Origin: Leucobacter salsicius M1-8
GTDB taxonomy: Bacteria > Actinomycetota > Actinomycetes > Actinomycetales > Microbacteriaceae
NCBI RefSeq assembly: GCF_000350525.1
Contig: NZ_AOCN01000022.1
Location: 62,001-126,000 of the forward strand
Direction of reading: 5' to 3'
DNA length: 64,000 nucleotides
Shown here: in pieces, positions 16,627 to 25,124 of the stretch
Numbering within the stretch: position 1 is the first letter of the stretch
How the letters are laid out: each line of letters opens with the position of its first letter
Position numbers and translations under genes: made by a program
Notes under the pieces: model-generated
Database searches by the model: none
The model's input: only the letters and a program-made list of their open reading frames with translations
Told to the model about the DNA's origin: nothing

Positions 16627-18452
16627 CCTCACCACTCACCGACAACATTGACTCTCGGGCCGTCAAGCGCGGCTCGCTGTTCGTTCGCCTGCTGCGCAAG
16701 CCCGCGGGAGCGATCTCGCTGGGAGTGCTGCTGCTCGTCGTGCTCGTGGGGGTCCTCGCCCCCTGGATTGCACCCTACGACCCCAACTTCGTCGACCTTG
16801 CCCTCACCCGGGCCGCACCCAGCGCTGAGCACTGGATGGGCGGCGACACGACCGGTCGCGACGTCGCCAGCCGCCTTATTTGGGGCGCTCAGATCACCCT
16901 CTGGGGTGCGCTCGTGGCGATCGTCACTTCGCTGGTGATCGGCGTCCCGTCGGGCCTCGCCGCCGGTTACTACGGAGGCAAGTTCGATCGCGTCGCCACC
17001 TGGGTGAGCGACGGGCTCCAGTCGATTCCCGGCATGATCATCCTGCTCATCGTGGGAGCGAACACCGGCAACGACTTCAACATTCTGATGGTGACGGTCG
17101 GTGTCTTCATGGCCCCCGGCTACTTCAGGCTCACCCGCTCGACCGTGCTTGCGGTGCGCGGCGAAGCCTACATCGACGCGGCACGCGTGTCGGGGCTCTC
17201 TGACGCGCGCATCATGACGCGCCACGTGATCAAGCAGGTCACCGCCCCCATCGTGATCCAGTCGGCCCTCACCGCCGGCATGGCCATGGGCATGCAGGCC
17301 GGCCTCCAGTTTCTCGGCATCGGCGGCGGCACCACCCCCGGTTGGGGCGCTGCCATGAACGAGGGCTTCCGCGTCATGCGCACGGACCCGCTGCTGCTGC
17401 TCTGGCCGTCGCTCGCGCTCGGCATCACGATCGCGGCGCTCGCGATCCTCGGTTCGACCCTCGCCGACGTGATCAGCGTCAAGACGGTTGCGCTGTCCCC
17501 GCGAGAGCGCCGCAACATCGCAAAGCAGAATGCGCAGAAGCTGCCCATCGGGGCGACCACGACCACGACGGGAACCATCTCGGTCGCCGCGGTCGACTCG
17601 GCAGTGCGGCTCGAGAATCTGCGCGTCAACTACGAAACCCCGGCGGGCCCGATCGAGGTCGTGCACGGCATTACGCTCGACGTGGCCCCCGGGGAGGTGT
17701 TGGGAATTGTAGGCGAATCCGGATCGGGTAAGTCGCAGACGGTGTTCTCGATGCTCGACCTGTTGCCCAAGTCGGGCTACTACACCGCTGACGCGATCTG
17801 GATCGGCGGTGAGGACGTGACGACCCTGTCGAAGCGGGACCGTGCCCAGCTCCTCGGTCACGAAATCGGCTACATTCCGCAGGAGCCGATGTCGAACCTC
17901 GACCCCTCGTACTCGATCGGCTACCAGCTGATTGAACCGCTGCGTGCCGTGCACGGCATGTCCAAGGCGGAGGCCCGCGAGCGAGCGCTCGCCATGCTGG
18001 ATCGGGTCGGCATCGTCGACCCCGAGCGCGTCATGAAGTCGTACCCGCACGAACTCTCGGGGGGCATGGCACAGCGCGTGCTGATCGCCGGTGCGATCGC
18101 AGGTAAGCCCTCGGTGCTCGTCGCCGACGAGCCCACGACCGCCCTCGACGTGACGGTGCAGGCCGAGGTGCTCGAACTGCTGCGCGAGCTGCAGACCGAG
18201 TACGAAATGGCGCTCATCATCGTCACCCACAACTTCGGCGTAGTGGCAGACATCTGCGACCGCGTCGTCGTGATGCGATCCGGATCGATCGTCGAGATTG
18301 ATGACGTCGGCCCAATCTTCGCGGACCCCGAGAACGATTACACCCGCGAGCTGATCGCGGCATCGCTCGATGGCGCGGCGAGCCGGGCCGAGCTCGACGC
18401 CGCAGCCGCACGCAACATCGCGGACGCCCGCGCGAAGGAGGAAGTCGCATGA
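16623..18452 (+). CDS. Fused ABC permease-ATPase (DppC-DppD)
   Basis: One 609-residue chain joins a complete DppC-type permease (residues 1 to about 295; APWIAPYDPNFVD, HWMGGDTTGRDVASRLIWG and coupling loop IDAARVSGLSDARIMTRHV) to a complete ABC ATPase (from about residue 325; Walker [10 protein letters not shown], signature LSGGMAQR, Walker [13 protein letters not shown]). The linker is short and threonine-rich. The fusion ties channel and one ATP site covalently. The start overlaps the DppB-like gene by 4 bp and the end overlaps the second ATPase by 4 bp, so stoichiometry is fixed by coupling. Confidence 0.92.
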   Translation: MTSPLTDNIDSRAVKRGSLFVRLLRKPAGAISLGVLLLVVLVGVLAPWIAPYDPNFVDLALTRAAPSAEHWMGGDTTGRDVASRLIWGAQITLWGALVAIVTSLVIGVPSGLAAGYYGGKFDRVATWVSDGLQSIPGMIILLIVGANTGNDFNILMVTVGVFMAPGYFRLTRSTVLAVRGEAYIDAARVSGLSDARIMTRHVIKQVTAPIVIQSALTAGMAMGMQAGLQFLGIGGGTTPGWGAAMNEGFRVMRTDPLLLLWPSLALGITIAALAILGSTLADVISVKTVALSPRERRNIAKQNAQKLPIGATTTTTGTISVAAVDSAVRLENLRVNYETPAGPIEVVHGITLDVAPGEVLGIVGESGSGKSQTVFSMLDLLPKSGYYTADAIWIGGEDVTTLSKRDRAQLLGHEIGYIPQEPMSNLDPSYSIGYQLIEPLRAVHGMSKAEARERALAMLDRVGIVDPERVMKSYPHELSGGMAQRVLIAGAIAGKPSVLVADEPTTALDVTVQAEVLELLRELQTEYEMALIIVTHNFGVVADICDRVVVMRSGSIVEIDDVGPIFADPENDYTRELIAASLDGAASRAELDAAAARNIADARAKEEVA

Positions 18453-19288
18453 CCGCGAACGAACCGCTGCTGCGGGCCGAGAACGTGATCGTCGAGTACG
18501 GCACGAAGCGTAATCCGAACCGTGTGCTGCACGAGGTGTCGCTCGAGGTGGGTGCCGGCGAGTGCGTCGGGCTGGTCGGGGAGTCCGGATCGGGCAAATC
18601 CACGCTCGGCAAGGCCGTGCTCGGCCTCGTGCCGGTCGCGGGCGGCAAGATCACGTTCGACGGGCGTGATATCACGCACCTGAAGGGCCAGGCGCGGCGG
18701 GATCTAGCGTCGGATATTCAGGTCGTGTTTCAGGACCCGTACGGCTCACTTAATCCAAAGATGACCGTGGGCGAGATCCTGTCGGAGCCGCTGTCGACCG
18801 CTGGGACCGACCGAGCCACGGCGCGCGGGATCGTGGGCGAGATGCTCGAGCGCGTGAGCATGCCCGCGAGTGTGATCGACCGGTACCCGAGCGAGTTTTC
18901 GGGCGGGCAGCGGCAGCGGATCGCGATCGCGCGGGCGCTCGTGCGCAAGCCTCGGCTCATCATCTGTGATGAGCCGGTGAGCGCGCTCGACCTCACGACG
19001 CAGGCCACGGTGCTTGACCTGCTGATCGACCTGCAGCGCGAGACGGGGGTGTCGTACCTGTTCGTGTCGCACGACCTGGGCGTGGTGCGCAGCATCTGCC
19101 ACCGCGTGGCCGTGATGTACCGCGGCAACCTGGTCGAGGTCGGAGATGGCGACGCGGTAACGCGTAGCCCGCAGCATCCGTACAGCCAGCGGCTGCTCGC
19201 GGCGTCGCCGGTGGCCGACCCGATCTTGCAGGCTGCGCGTCGTGACGAGTGGCTGGCGCTGCGGGAGCGGCAGGCTGCTTCGGCGTAG
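18449..19288 (+). CDS. Peptide-type ABC ATPase, DppF-like
   Basis: The 279-residue protein has Walker [10 protein letters not shown] near residue 45, Q-loop VVFQDPYGSLNPK, signature FSGGQRQR, Walker B LIICDEPVSALD and switch histidine FVSHDLG, followed by the oligopeptide C-terminal tail HPYSQRLLAASP. It provides the second ATP site, partnering the ATPase half of the upstream fusion. Last gene of the operon; the palindromic repeat at 19318-19390 follows and could terminate transcription. Confidence 0.92.
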   Translation: MTANEPLLRAENVIVEYGTKRNPNRVLHEVSLEVGAGECVGLVGESGSGKSTLGKAVLGLVPVAGGKITFDGRDITHLKGQARRDLASDIQVVFQDPYGSLNPKMTVGEILSEPLSTAGTDRATARGIVGEMLERVSMPASVIDRYPSEFSGGQRQRIAIARALVRKPRLIICDEPVSALDLTTQATVLDLLIDLQRETGVSYLFVSHDLGVVRSICHRVAVMYRGNLVEVGDGDAVTRSPQHPYSQRLLAASPVADPILQAARRDEWLALRERQAASA

Positions 19289-19317
19289 CCGGGGAGCTGG
19301 CTGCTGCTCGCATCGTG

Positions 19318-19390
19318 ACTAATGTCTATCTTTGATACGAATGTCTACGGTTTGGTCGCTCTGGTCAGCGGCCAGACCGTAGACATTCGT
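19318..19390. repeat. Dispersed palindromic repeat, copy A
   Basis: It starts with ACTAATGTCTATC (19318-19330), then a long hairpin: 15 perfect base pairs (19337-19351 with 19376-19390), extended to 24 by wobble pairs, with a 6-nt loop. The arms carry TCTACGGT and ACCGTAGA. Related copies are at 20656-20747 (reversed) and 50861-50938. It sits between converging genes, so it may act as a bidirectional terminator. Confidence 0.65.
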
Positions 19391-19452
19391 GCAACTCGTG
19401 GTCAATAGTGGCCTGGCCTGGCCTGGCCTGGCCGAAGCAGGGCAGCTTCAAT

Positions 19453-20553
19453 TTAGAGCCGCTGGAGGAGAAGCTGATTGACCCGATCATCGAGACCTGG
19501 AAGCGGTCGGCCCAGGTAGGGGATACTGAAATCGCGGCACATACGCGCAAATGATTCCCGAGATGAGGGCTCCATGGCTCCCCAGCGCACGCCTCGCGAT
19601 CTCGTCGATCCCTCGATCCACTCTTGCCGGCGTTTTTCGGCGTAGAGCACCTCTTCGACAGTTCGGTCACCGCGCATTTTCCTATCGGTGTATTTGACCC
19701 GGCCGTCACACTCGCCAAACATTCCAGCTGATGGAAACCAGAAGTCGACATACCACCACCGACCTTCGCGGCCCCGCACGCGCCATTGGGACTCGAACTC
19801 GACCCCTAACTGCAGCATGCGCAGTCTGCTCACTGACTCAAGTGGTGAGCTGGCCCCGGGGTCTGCGAATGCCAGGATCGCGCGCAGTGAGACGTTGCCC
19901 GGCGCTCGAGGAGCAGACTCGAGGGTTCCGTGTACCTGGGCGCGCCATTGTTGCACCGAAGCGACATCAACCTCATTGCCGACGGCGAACGCACGGTGCA
20001 AGAGCGCATCGACGCACGCGAGTGCGATTACAAATGGTTCGCTTCGGGCAAGATCCGCAGCGGTACGGGCCAGCGTGGTGCACGAGATTGCCGAGTGAGG
20101 GAGGAACACCGCAGGCACTGACAGTGCACGATGGCGCACAAGCGAGCGGGAGGTTGGAGCAGTGTTTGGGCTGGTTACGGAAATATGTGGCACGAGCGGA
20201 TCGGGGGAATTGTGGGTTCGTGGAGCCAGCTTGGAAGACTGAGCGCTTATCGCCAACCTCGCGAGCCACGACGACCATACCGGTGCCCCCAGGAGAGTCG
20301 CAGCACTTCGATGTGAGAACACCGGGGGACTGGACGCGGCAGTTTGAGCTGCGAGTATCGCAACGACGTGCTGTTGATCGATCCTCAGCTCGCGCCACTG
20401 GTCGCCCGCGACATAGTACCCCGGACGAATGCGTCGCAGGTCGCCCCGCTCGACCAGGGTGCGGAACGATCTGCGTGACACGCCCTCGGCCTGGACCTCG
20501 GCCGCAGTGAGTAGCAAACGTCGCGCCGCAGGGATGAAATCGTTGTTACCCAT
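19453..20553 (-). CDS. AbiEi-type winged-helix protein with PD-(D/E)XK-like (DUF559) C-terminal domain
   Basis: A 366-residue orphan. Residues 1-60 resemble the AbiEi/HTH start of type IV antitoxin-like proteins (RSFRTLVERGDLRRIRPGYYV). The C-terminal third shows a restriction-endonuclease-like core: Glu in SPLESVSRLRM, Asp in YVDFWFP and ECDGRVKY, as in DUF559 proteins common in actinobacteria. No cognate toxin gene is adjacent. Codon use seems less G/C-biased than neighbours (more A/T third positions), and repeat copies lie on both sides, so recent acquisition is possible. Function in defence or DNA repair is a guess. Confidence 0.65.
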   Translation of the reverse strand: MGNNDFIPAARRLLLTAAEVQAEGVSRRSFRTLVERGDLRRIRPGYYVAGDQWRELRIDQQHVVAILAAQTAASSPPVFSHRSAATLLGAPVWSSWLARLAISAQSSKLAPRTHNSPDPLVPHISVTSPNTAPTSRSLVRHRALSVPAVFLPHSAISCTTLARTAADLARSEPFVIALACVDALLHRAFAVGNEVDVASVQQWRAQVHGTLESAPRAPGNVSLRAILAFADPGASSPLESVSRLRMLQLGVEFESQWRVRGREGRWWYVDFWFPSAGMFGECDGRVKYTDRKMRGDRTVEEVLYAEKRRQEWIEGSTRSRGVRWGAMEPSSRESFARMCRDFSIPYLGRPLPGLDDRVNQLLLQRL

Positions 20554-20655
20554 ACCAACGAGTGTCGGTCGGCGGTGCGCAGAGTGGGGCAGTAAACGCG
20601 AATTTGTGGATACATCGGCGGCGAAGGTGTGAATTCAAGCCCTGTGGACGGCGCG

Positions 20656-20747
20656 ACTGGTGCCTATCCGCGGTACGGGTGGATACGGTTTGTCCCACTT
20701 TCTGAACGACCAAACCATATGCGCTTGTACGCGGGATAGACATCAGT
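20656..20747. repeat. Dispersed palindromic repeat, copy C (complete 92-bp element)
   Basis: The ends ACTGGTGCCTATCC (20656-20669) and, reversed, ACTGATGTCTATCC (20734-20747) match in 12 of 14 positions. Inside lie the arms ATACGGTTTG and CAAACCATAT. The right end is identical over 14 bp to copy B at 50861-50874. Together with copy A it brackets the nuclease-like gene in inverted orientation. Confidence 0.6.
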
Positions 20748-20788
20748 GCGGGCAGGGCGAGTGCCAGGTCAGGAGCCCAAACCAGAAA

Positions 20789-20823
20789 CGGCCGCGGCTC
20801 CCAGTGAGAGGGGGCCGCGGCCG
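20789..20823 (-). terminator. Terminator of the leftward aldehyde dehydrogenase operon
   Basis: A 14-bp stem with one mismatch (20789-20802 with 20810-20823) lies just after the stop of the NTF2-like gene. On the minus strand it is followed by TTTCTGGTTT. Confidence 0.75.
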
Positions 20824-20839
20824 AAGTCCGAGAGACTCA

Positions 20840-21190
20840 CTACACCGTGGTGAACACCTTGCTCGCGATGCGCCACACGCCATCGCGGCGCACGAGCCCG
20901 AAGTGGTTGCGGAAGTTCGCGCCCAGGAAGTTCTGCTCGTCGAGGATTGCGTGTGCAACCTCTCCGGTGACCTCGATGCCGTGGATCTCGGAGCCGTAGT
21001 CGGCGCCCGCGGGCTCGGCCGCCGCGATCACATTGGCGGCAAAATCTGCCCCCGACTGCGTCACGTAGGTCGGGCCGAGATAGCCCCACATGATCGCGTT
21101 CTCGTCGAACGCGTCGGCGACCACGGCAGCGTCAGCGGCCTTGCATCCGTCAACATACTTCTGCACGGCCGCGCGTACCTGATCTTGCAT
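20840..21190 (-). CDS. NTF2-like (SnoaL/DUF4440) small protein
   Basis: A 116-residue protein of the NTF2-like cone-shaped fold: an N-terminal helix pair (VRAAVQKYVDGCKAADAAVVADAF), then a curved sheet ending DGVWRIASKVF. Family members are small enzymes (isomerases, cyclases, dehydratases) or binding proteins; no catalytic pair can be assigned here. It is the last gene of a leftward operon of oxidoreductases and esterases, so a helper or isomerase role in the same catabolic route is likely. AAAGGAACC precedes the ATG. Confidence 0.75.
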   Translation of the reverse strand: MQDQVRAAVQKYVDGCKAADAAVVADAFDENAIMWGYLGPTYVTQSGADFAANVIAAAEPAGADYGSEIHGIEVTGEVAHAILDEQNFLGANFRNHFGLVRRDGVWRIASKVFTTV

Positions 21191-21212
21191 AGTGGGTTCC
21201 TTTCGAGTGTGG

Positions 21213-21242
21213 ATCCTGCGACTCGCTCCGCTCGCGCAGGAT
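21213..21242. repeat. Small intergenic hairpin (REP-like)
   Basis: ATCCTGCG and CGCAGGAT form an 8-bp stem around a 14-nt loop between the aldehyde dehydrogenase stop and the NTF2-like gene. The look is that of a short REP element; it may modulate read-through. Confidence 0.45.
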
Positions 21243-21269
21243 GACGAGGGGGTGCAGCCTTTGTGCGTG

Positions 21270-22682
21270 CTAGCCGCTGATGACCTGCGGCTCGGCGACG
21301 GATTTGAGGCCCATCACGCCAAACTCGCGGCCGTACCCCGACTGCTTCGCGCCGCCGAAGGGGATCATCGGGTGGAGGCCACCGTGCGAGTTGATCCACA
21401 CGGTGCCAGCCTCGAGGCGGGCCGCGACCTTGCGGGCGGCGTCGCGATCCGCGGACCACACCGACGCACCGAGGCCGACCTCGAGTGCATTCGCGAGGCG
21501 CACGGCCTCATCGACGTCCGTGTAGCGAATGATCGGCAGAGCGGGGCCAAACTGCTCCTCGAGCACCAGATCCTGCTGCGGGTCGATATCGGCGACCAGC
21601 GTGGTGGGGTAGAAATTGCCTGCGGCTTCGCGATCCGGATCGCCACCGAGCACGACCCGGGCACCCGAGGCCTTAGCCGACTCGACGAGCCGGTCGACGA
21701 TGTCGAACTGGGGCCGGTTCTGCAGCGGGCCGAGCACGTTCTGCTCCTCGAGGCCCACACCCATCGGCACCGCAGCCGCGACCTTGGCAAGCTCCGAGAC
21801 CACGGCGTCGTAGACCGAATCGTGCACGTAGAGGCGCTTGAGCGCCGCGCAGGTCTGGCCCGTGTTGATGAATGCGCCCCAGAACAGGTCCTCGGCGATC
21901 GCGGCGGGGTCGACGTCGGGCAGCACGATGCCGGCGTCATTGCCGCCGAGCTCGAGCGTAAGACGCGTGACGTTGGGTGCCGAGGCCTCGATGATGCGCT
22001 TGCCCACGGGGGTTGAACCCGTGAACATGATCTTCGAGATCTTGGGGCTACGCGTGAGCGCGTCGCCCACGGTGCTGCCGGGGCCGGGCACGATGTTGAG
22101 CACGCCCTCGGGGAGCACCTCGTTCATAACGGCCACGAGTGCGAGCACCGACAGCGTGGTGGTCTCTGCGGGCTTGATGACGACGGTGTTGCCCATGCGC
22201 AGCGACGGCGCAATCTGCCAGATCGAGATCATCATGGGCCAGTTCCACGGCGAGATCGCGCCGACCACGCCGAGCGGGCGGTAGTGCATCTCGGCGTAAC
22301 CCGACTCGTCGTCGACGATTACCTCGACGGGCAGCGGGGTGTCTGCGGCGGCCCGCGTCCAAGCGACGCATCCGCCCACCTCGAAGCGGGCGTTGGGGCC
22401 GTTGAGCGGCTTGCCCTGCTCGCGCGAGAGCAGCTCGGCGAGCGGCTCAGCCGCAGCCTCAATCGCGTCTGCGGCCTTGTGCAGGTACGCGATGCGCTCC
22501 TCATCGGAGAGCGCGGCCCACGAAGGCTGCGTCGCCTCGGCCTTGTCGATTGCGGCCTCGAGCGTCGCGACGTCGTTGACCGGGGCCTCGGCAATGAGCT
22601 CGCCCGTGGCCGGATCGAAGACCTCGCGGGTCTCGCCGCTCTGCGCCGAAACTGTGGCCAGCAAGCTGTCGTATGTATTCAT
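21270..22682 (-). CDS. NAD(P)-dependent aldehyde dehydrogenase
   Basis: A 470-residue cytoplasmic enzyme with the full ALDH set: Asn147 (PWNWP), Lys170 (VIKPAE), Glu244 (LELGGN) and nucleophile Cys278 (NTGQTCAALKR). It belongs to the broad-substrate group and cannot be assigned a substrate. Its operon also has an alcohol dehydrogenase and an aldo/keto reductase, so a path alcohol to aldehyde to acid is plausible. It could also oxidise the aldehyde made by the amine oxidase encoded at 45.7 kb. The ATG at 22682 has GGAGGAACC directly upstream; a longer arginine-rich reading frame was rejected. Confidence 0.9.
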   Translation of the reverse strand: MNTYDSLLATVSAQSGETREVFDPATGELIAEAPVNDVATLEAAIDKAEATQPSWAALSDEERIAYLHKAADAIEAAAEPLAELLSREQGKPLNGPNARFEVGGCVAWTRAAADTPLPVEVIVDDESGYAEMHYRPLGVVGAISPWNWPMMISIWQIAPSLRMGNTVVIKPAETTTLSVLALVAVMNEVLPEGVLNIVPGPGSTVGDALTRSPKISKIMFTGSTPVGKRIIEASAPNVTRLTLELGGNDAGIVLPDVDPAAIAEDLFWGAFINTGQTCAALKRLYVHDSVYDAVVSELAKVAAAVPMGVGLEEQNVLGPLQNRPQFDIVDRLVESAKASGARVVLGGDPDREAAGNFYPTTLVADIDPQQDLVLEEQFGPALPIIRYTDVDEAVRLANALEVGLGASVWSADRDAARKVAARLEAGTVWINSHGGLHPMIPFGGAKQSGYGREFGVMGLKSVAEPQVISG

Positions 22683-22749
22683 GGTTCCTCCACTTTGAGA
22701 CCGGTCAGTGTCTTCAGCGTAAACCGGTCGGGGCGATTGGGGGTTGTCT

Positions 22750-24099
22750 TCAGGGGACCTGCGTTTGCGTTTGCGTGACCGTTTCGGTGCGCACTGCGCT
22801 GGACACTGTGCTCGACGCTGCGCTTGGCGCGGCACTCTGCGCGGCGAGCTGGCGCGGCAGTACGCGCCGGATCGCGAAGATCGCGATGCACGCGGCCAGG
22901 GTCGCTCCGGCCGCGATCGTGCTCGCCATGGTGAGCGTGGATGTTCCAAACCCGGCCGAGACGAGGGGCGCGGCCACGGCCCCGGCCGTGAACATACCCA
23001 TGCCGAGCAAAGCCGAGGCCGTTCCCGCACGGGAACCGTGCGCCCCAAGGGCGAGGGTCGTGCCGTTGGGGCCGCCGAGCCCGGCCGCTCCGATAAAGAT
23101 TGCCAGCAGCGCGATGAACGCGATCGTGTGGGCGCCCAGCAGCGTAGCGACGAGCAGCAGGATCGCGGCGATGGCGCCCGCGATCTGCCCGGTCATATAC
23201 ATGCGTGCGGTGCCGAGGCGCCGCACGAACAGCCGGCTCAGCTGCGCGCCACCGAGTTGCGCGAGCGCGTTCATCGCGAAAATGAGGCTGAACAGCTGCG
23301 GGGTGAGCCCCAACTGATCCTGCAGCACGAAGCTCGACATCGACAGGTAGGAGAAGAACGCGACGCCGCCCAGGCACGACGCGGTCATGAACGCGACGAA
23401 CAGCGGGTCGCGCATGACTGTGCCAATGTGACCGGCGGTGGTGCGCACCACACCACCCGAATGCCGCCCGTCGTGCAGCGTTTCTCGGAGCCCGAGCGTG
23501 GCCACCGGCACGAGCACCGCTCCCACTCCGGCGAGCACGAAGAAGATGCCGCGCCAGTCCATGAATCGAGCGAGCTGCCCGCCGATCACGGGCGCAATGA
23601 TCGGCGTAAGCGAGGTCACCAGCGCGAGCAGCGAGAGCATGCGCGAGAGCTCGACGCCCTCAAACAGGTCGCGCGCGACGGCCATGCTGATGACGACTCC
23701 CGCCGCACCGGCGAGGCCCTGGAAGAATCGGGCCACCAGTAACACCTCGATCGTGGGCGCCATCGCGCACGCGGCAGACAGCACCGCGAACAGCACCACC
23801 CCGGTCACGAGCGGCTTTTTGCACCCATACCGATCGGACAGCGGCCCCGCGATGAGCTGCCCGACGCCCAGCCCGATCATGCACACCGACATCGTCGCCT
23901 GCGCGAGCGCGTCAGTGGTGCCGAGCGTACGCGCGAGCTGTGGCAGCTGCGGCAAGTACAGGTCCATCGATAGCGGCCCGAAGGCCTCGAGCAGCCCGAG
24001 CACGAGCGTGATGCGCAGGAGGCCCATGGGGCGCGCGGATCCGGATCCGGGCCGCACTGCACCGGCTGCCCGGCGCGTGCGCCCGCGACGGACGCTCAC
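22750..24099 (-). CDS. MFS transporter, Bcr/CflA drug-resistance type (DHA1)
   Basis: About twelve membrane segments. Segment 1 shows LEAFGPLSMDLYLPQLPQL, the Bcr/CflA hallmark, and the loop after segment 2 has GPLSDRYGCKKPL (MFS motif A); RFFQGLAGAAGVVISMAVARDL is motif C-like. Such proteins export drugs, amino acids or sulfonamides by proton antiport. The GTG at 24099 overlaps the upstream stop (GTGA) and is preferred; an ATG at 24027 just before segment 1 is also possible. In this operon it may expel toxic aldehydes, acids or pathway overflow. Confidence 0.8.
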   Translation of the reverse strand: MSVRRGRTRRAAGAVRPGSGSARPMGLLRITLVLGLLEAFGPLSMDLYLPQLPQLARTLGTTDALAQATMSVCMIGLGVGQLIAGPLSDRYGCKKPLVTGVVLFAVLSAACAMAPTIEVLLVARFFQGLAGAAGVVISMAVARDLFEGVELSRMLSLLALVTSLTPIIAPVIGGQLARFMDWRGIFFVLAGVGAVLVPVATLGLRETLHDGRHSGGVVRTTAGHIGTVMRDPLFVAFMTASCLGGVAFFSYLSMSSFVLQDQLGLTPQLFSLIFAMNALAQLGGAQLSRLFVRRLGTARMYMTGQIAGAIAAILLLVATLLGAHTIAFIALLAIFIGAAGLGGPNGTTLALGAHGSRAGTASALLGMGMFTAGAVAAPLVSAGFGTSTLTMASTIAAGATLAACIAIFAIRRVLPRQLAAQSAAPSAASSTVSSAVRTETVTQTQTQVP

Positions 24100-25124
24100 A
24101 GCGCGAGGATCCGGCGCCACCGGCTGTCGCGCGCAGTGTTTGCGGCCTGTGACACGACAGCGTCGGGGGAGAAGCCGTTGAACCCGTGATAGCCGCCAGC
24201 CCAGACGTGCAGCTCGGCTGATCCGCCCGCCGCCCAGATGCGGCTCGCATACGCTACGGTCTCGTCGCGAAACACGTCAGCGGCCCCCACCTCGAAGTAT
24301 GCGGGGGCGAGCCCCGCAAGGTCGGTCGCATGGATCGGCGCTTGGTTGGCGGTGACCCGGTCGGTGCCGCGGTCGGCGCCGACGTATGCGTCCCAACCGG
24401 TGTCGTTGTTGTTGCGGTCCCAGGCCCCGATCCCGTCGTACTGCCACGCCGAAACCGTGTCGTTGCGGTCGTTGATCATGGGGCAGACGACGAGCTGGCC
24501 GGCGAGCGGGACCTCGCCCCGGTCTCGGGCCATGAGCGCCACCGCGGCCGAGAGTCCGCCGCCCGCTGAAGCTCCCGTGACCACGAGGCGCGCTGGGTCG
24601 ATGCCCAGCTCTGCGGCGTGCTCGGCCATCCACACGAGCGCCGCGTAGCAGTCCTCGGCAGCGGCCGGGGCCCGGTGCTCGGGCGCGAGACGGTACTCGA
24701 CCGCGACGCCCACGACCCCGTAGCGTTCAGCGAGATCGATCAGGTCGCCGGTCGCAAAAAACCTGGTGCCGAGCACGTAACCGCCGCCGTGAATGCTGAG
24801 CACGCCCGGGGCCTGCGGTTTCTGATCCGGATCAAAGCTCGCGGGCCGCACGATCGTGATCTCGACCTCGGGAGCGCCCGCGGGCCCCGGGATCACGCGG
24901 TGTTCCCAGGTTACGGCGCGACCGGCCGCCTGCGCCTCCATGGGCGGAATGACGGTGAGAAAGTGGGCGCGATTCTCGAGAATCGTGTGCTCCCGCAGCG
25001 GGATGCGCTCGACGAGATCCATGAAGAAGGCGAGGCCCGCTTCGAGCTCGGAGTCGTAGGGCACGGGGGTCGGCCGCGGCTCGGGGGCCACGGGGCGGAA
25101 CGGGGTGATGGCCTGATCAGGCAT
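24096..25124 (-). CDS. Alpha/beta hydrolase, hormone-sensitive-lipase family (esterase 1)
   Basis: This 342-residue enzyme carries the HSL oxyanion motif HGGGYV, the nucleophile elbow GASAGG and C-terminal catalytic His in GYHGFN, with acid in the AADVFRDE region. It should cleave short-chain carboxyl esters in the cytoplasm. It overlaps the paralogous esterase gene upstream by 8 bp and the MFS gene downstream by 4 bp, showing tight coupling. The tandem probably arose by duplication; the two have diverged outside the catalytic motifs. Confidence 0.88.
   Translation of the reverse strand: MPDQAITPFRPVAPEPRPTPVPYDSELEAGLAFFMDLVERIPLREHTILENRAHFLTVIPPMEAQAAGRAVTWEHRVIPGPAGAPEVEITIVRPASFDPDQKPQAPGVLSIHGGGYVLGTRFFATGDLIDLAERYGVVGVAVEYRLAPEHRAPAAAEDCYAALVWMAEHAAELGIDPARLVVTGASAGGGLSAAVALMARDRGEVPLAGQLVVCPMINDRNDTVSAWQYDGIGAWDRNNNDTGWDAYVGADRGTDRVTANQAPIHATDLAGLAPAYFEVGAADVFRDETVAYASRIWAAGGSAELHVWAGGYHGFNGFSPDAVVSQAANTARDSRWRRILAL

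Noticed and set aside
16629-18230. A 533-codon open frame on the minus strand
   Set aside because: It is the antisense of the DppC-DppD fusion, is rich in His/Arg/Gly and shows no protein family pattern; long antisense frames are common in high-G+C DNA.
22683-23048. N-terminal extension of the aldehyde dehydrogenase into the MFS gene
   Set aside because: It overlaps the MFS coding region and lacks ALDH homology; GGAGG directly precedes the ATG at 22682.
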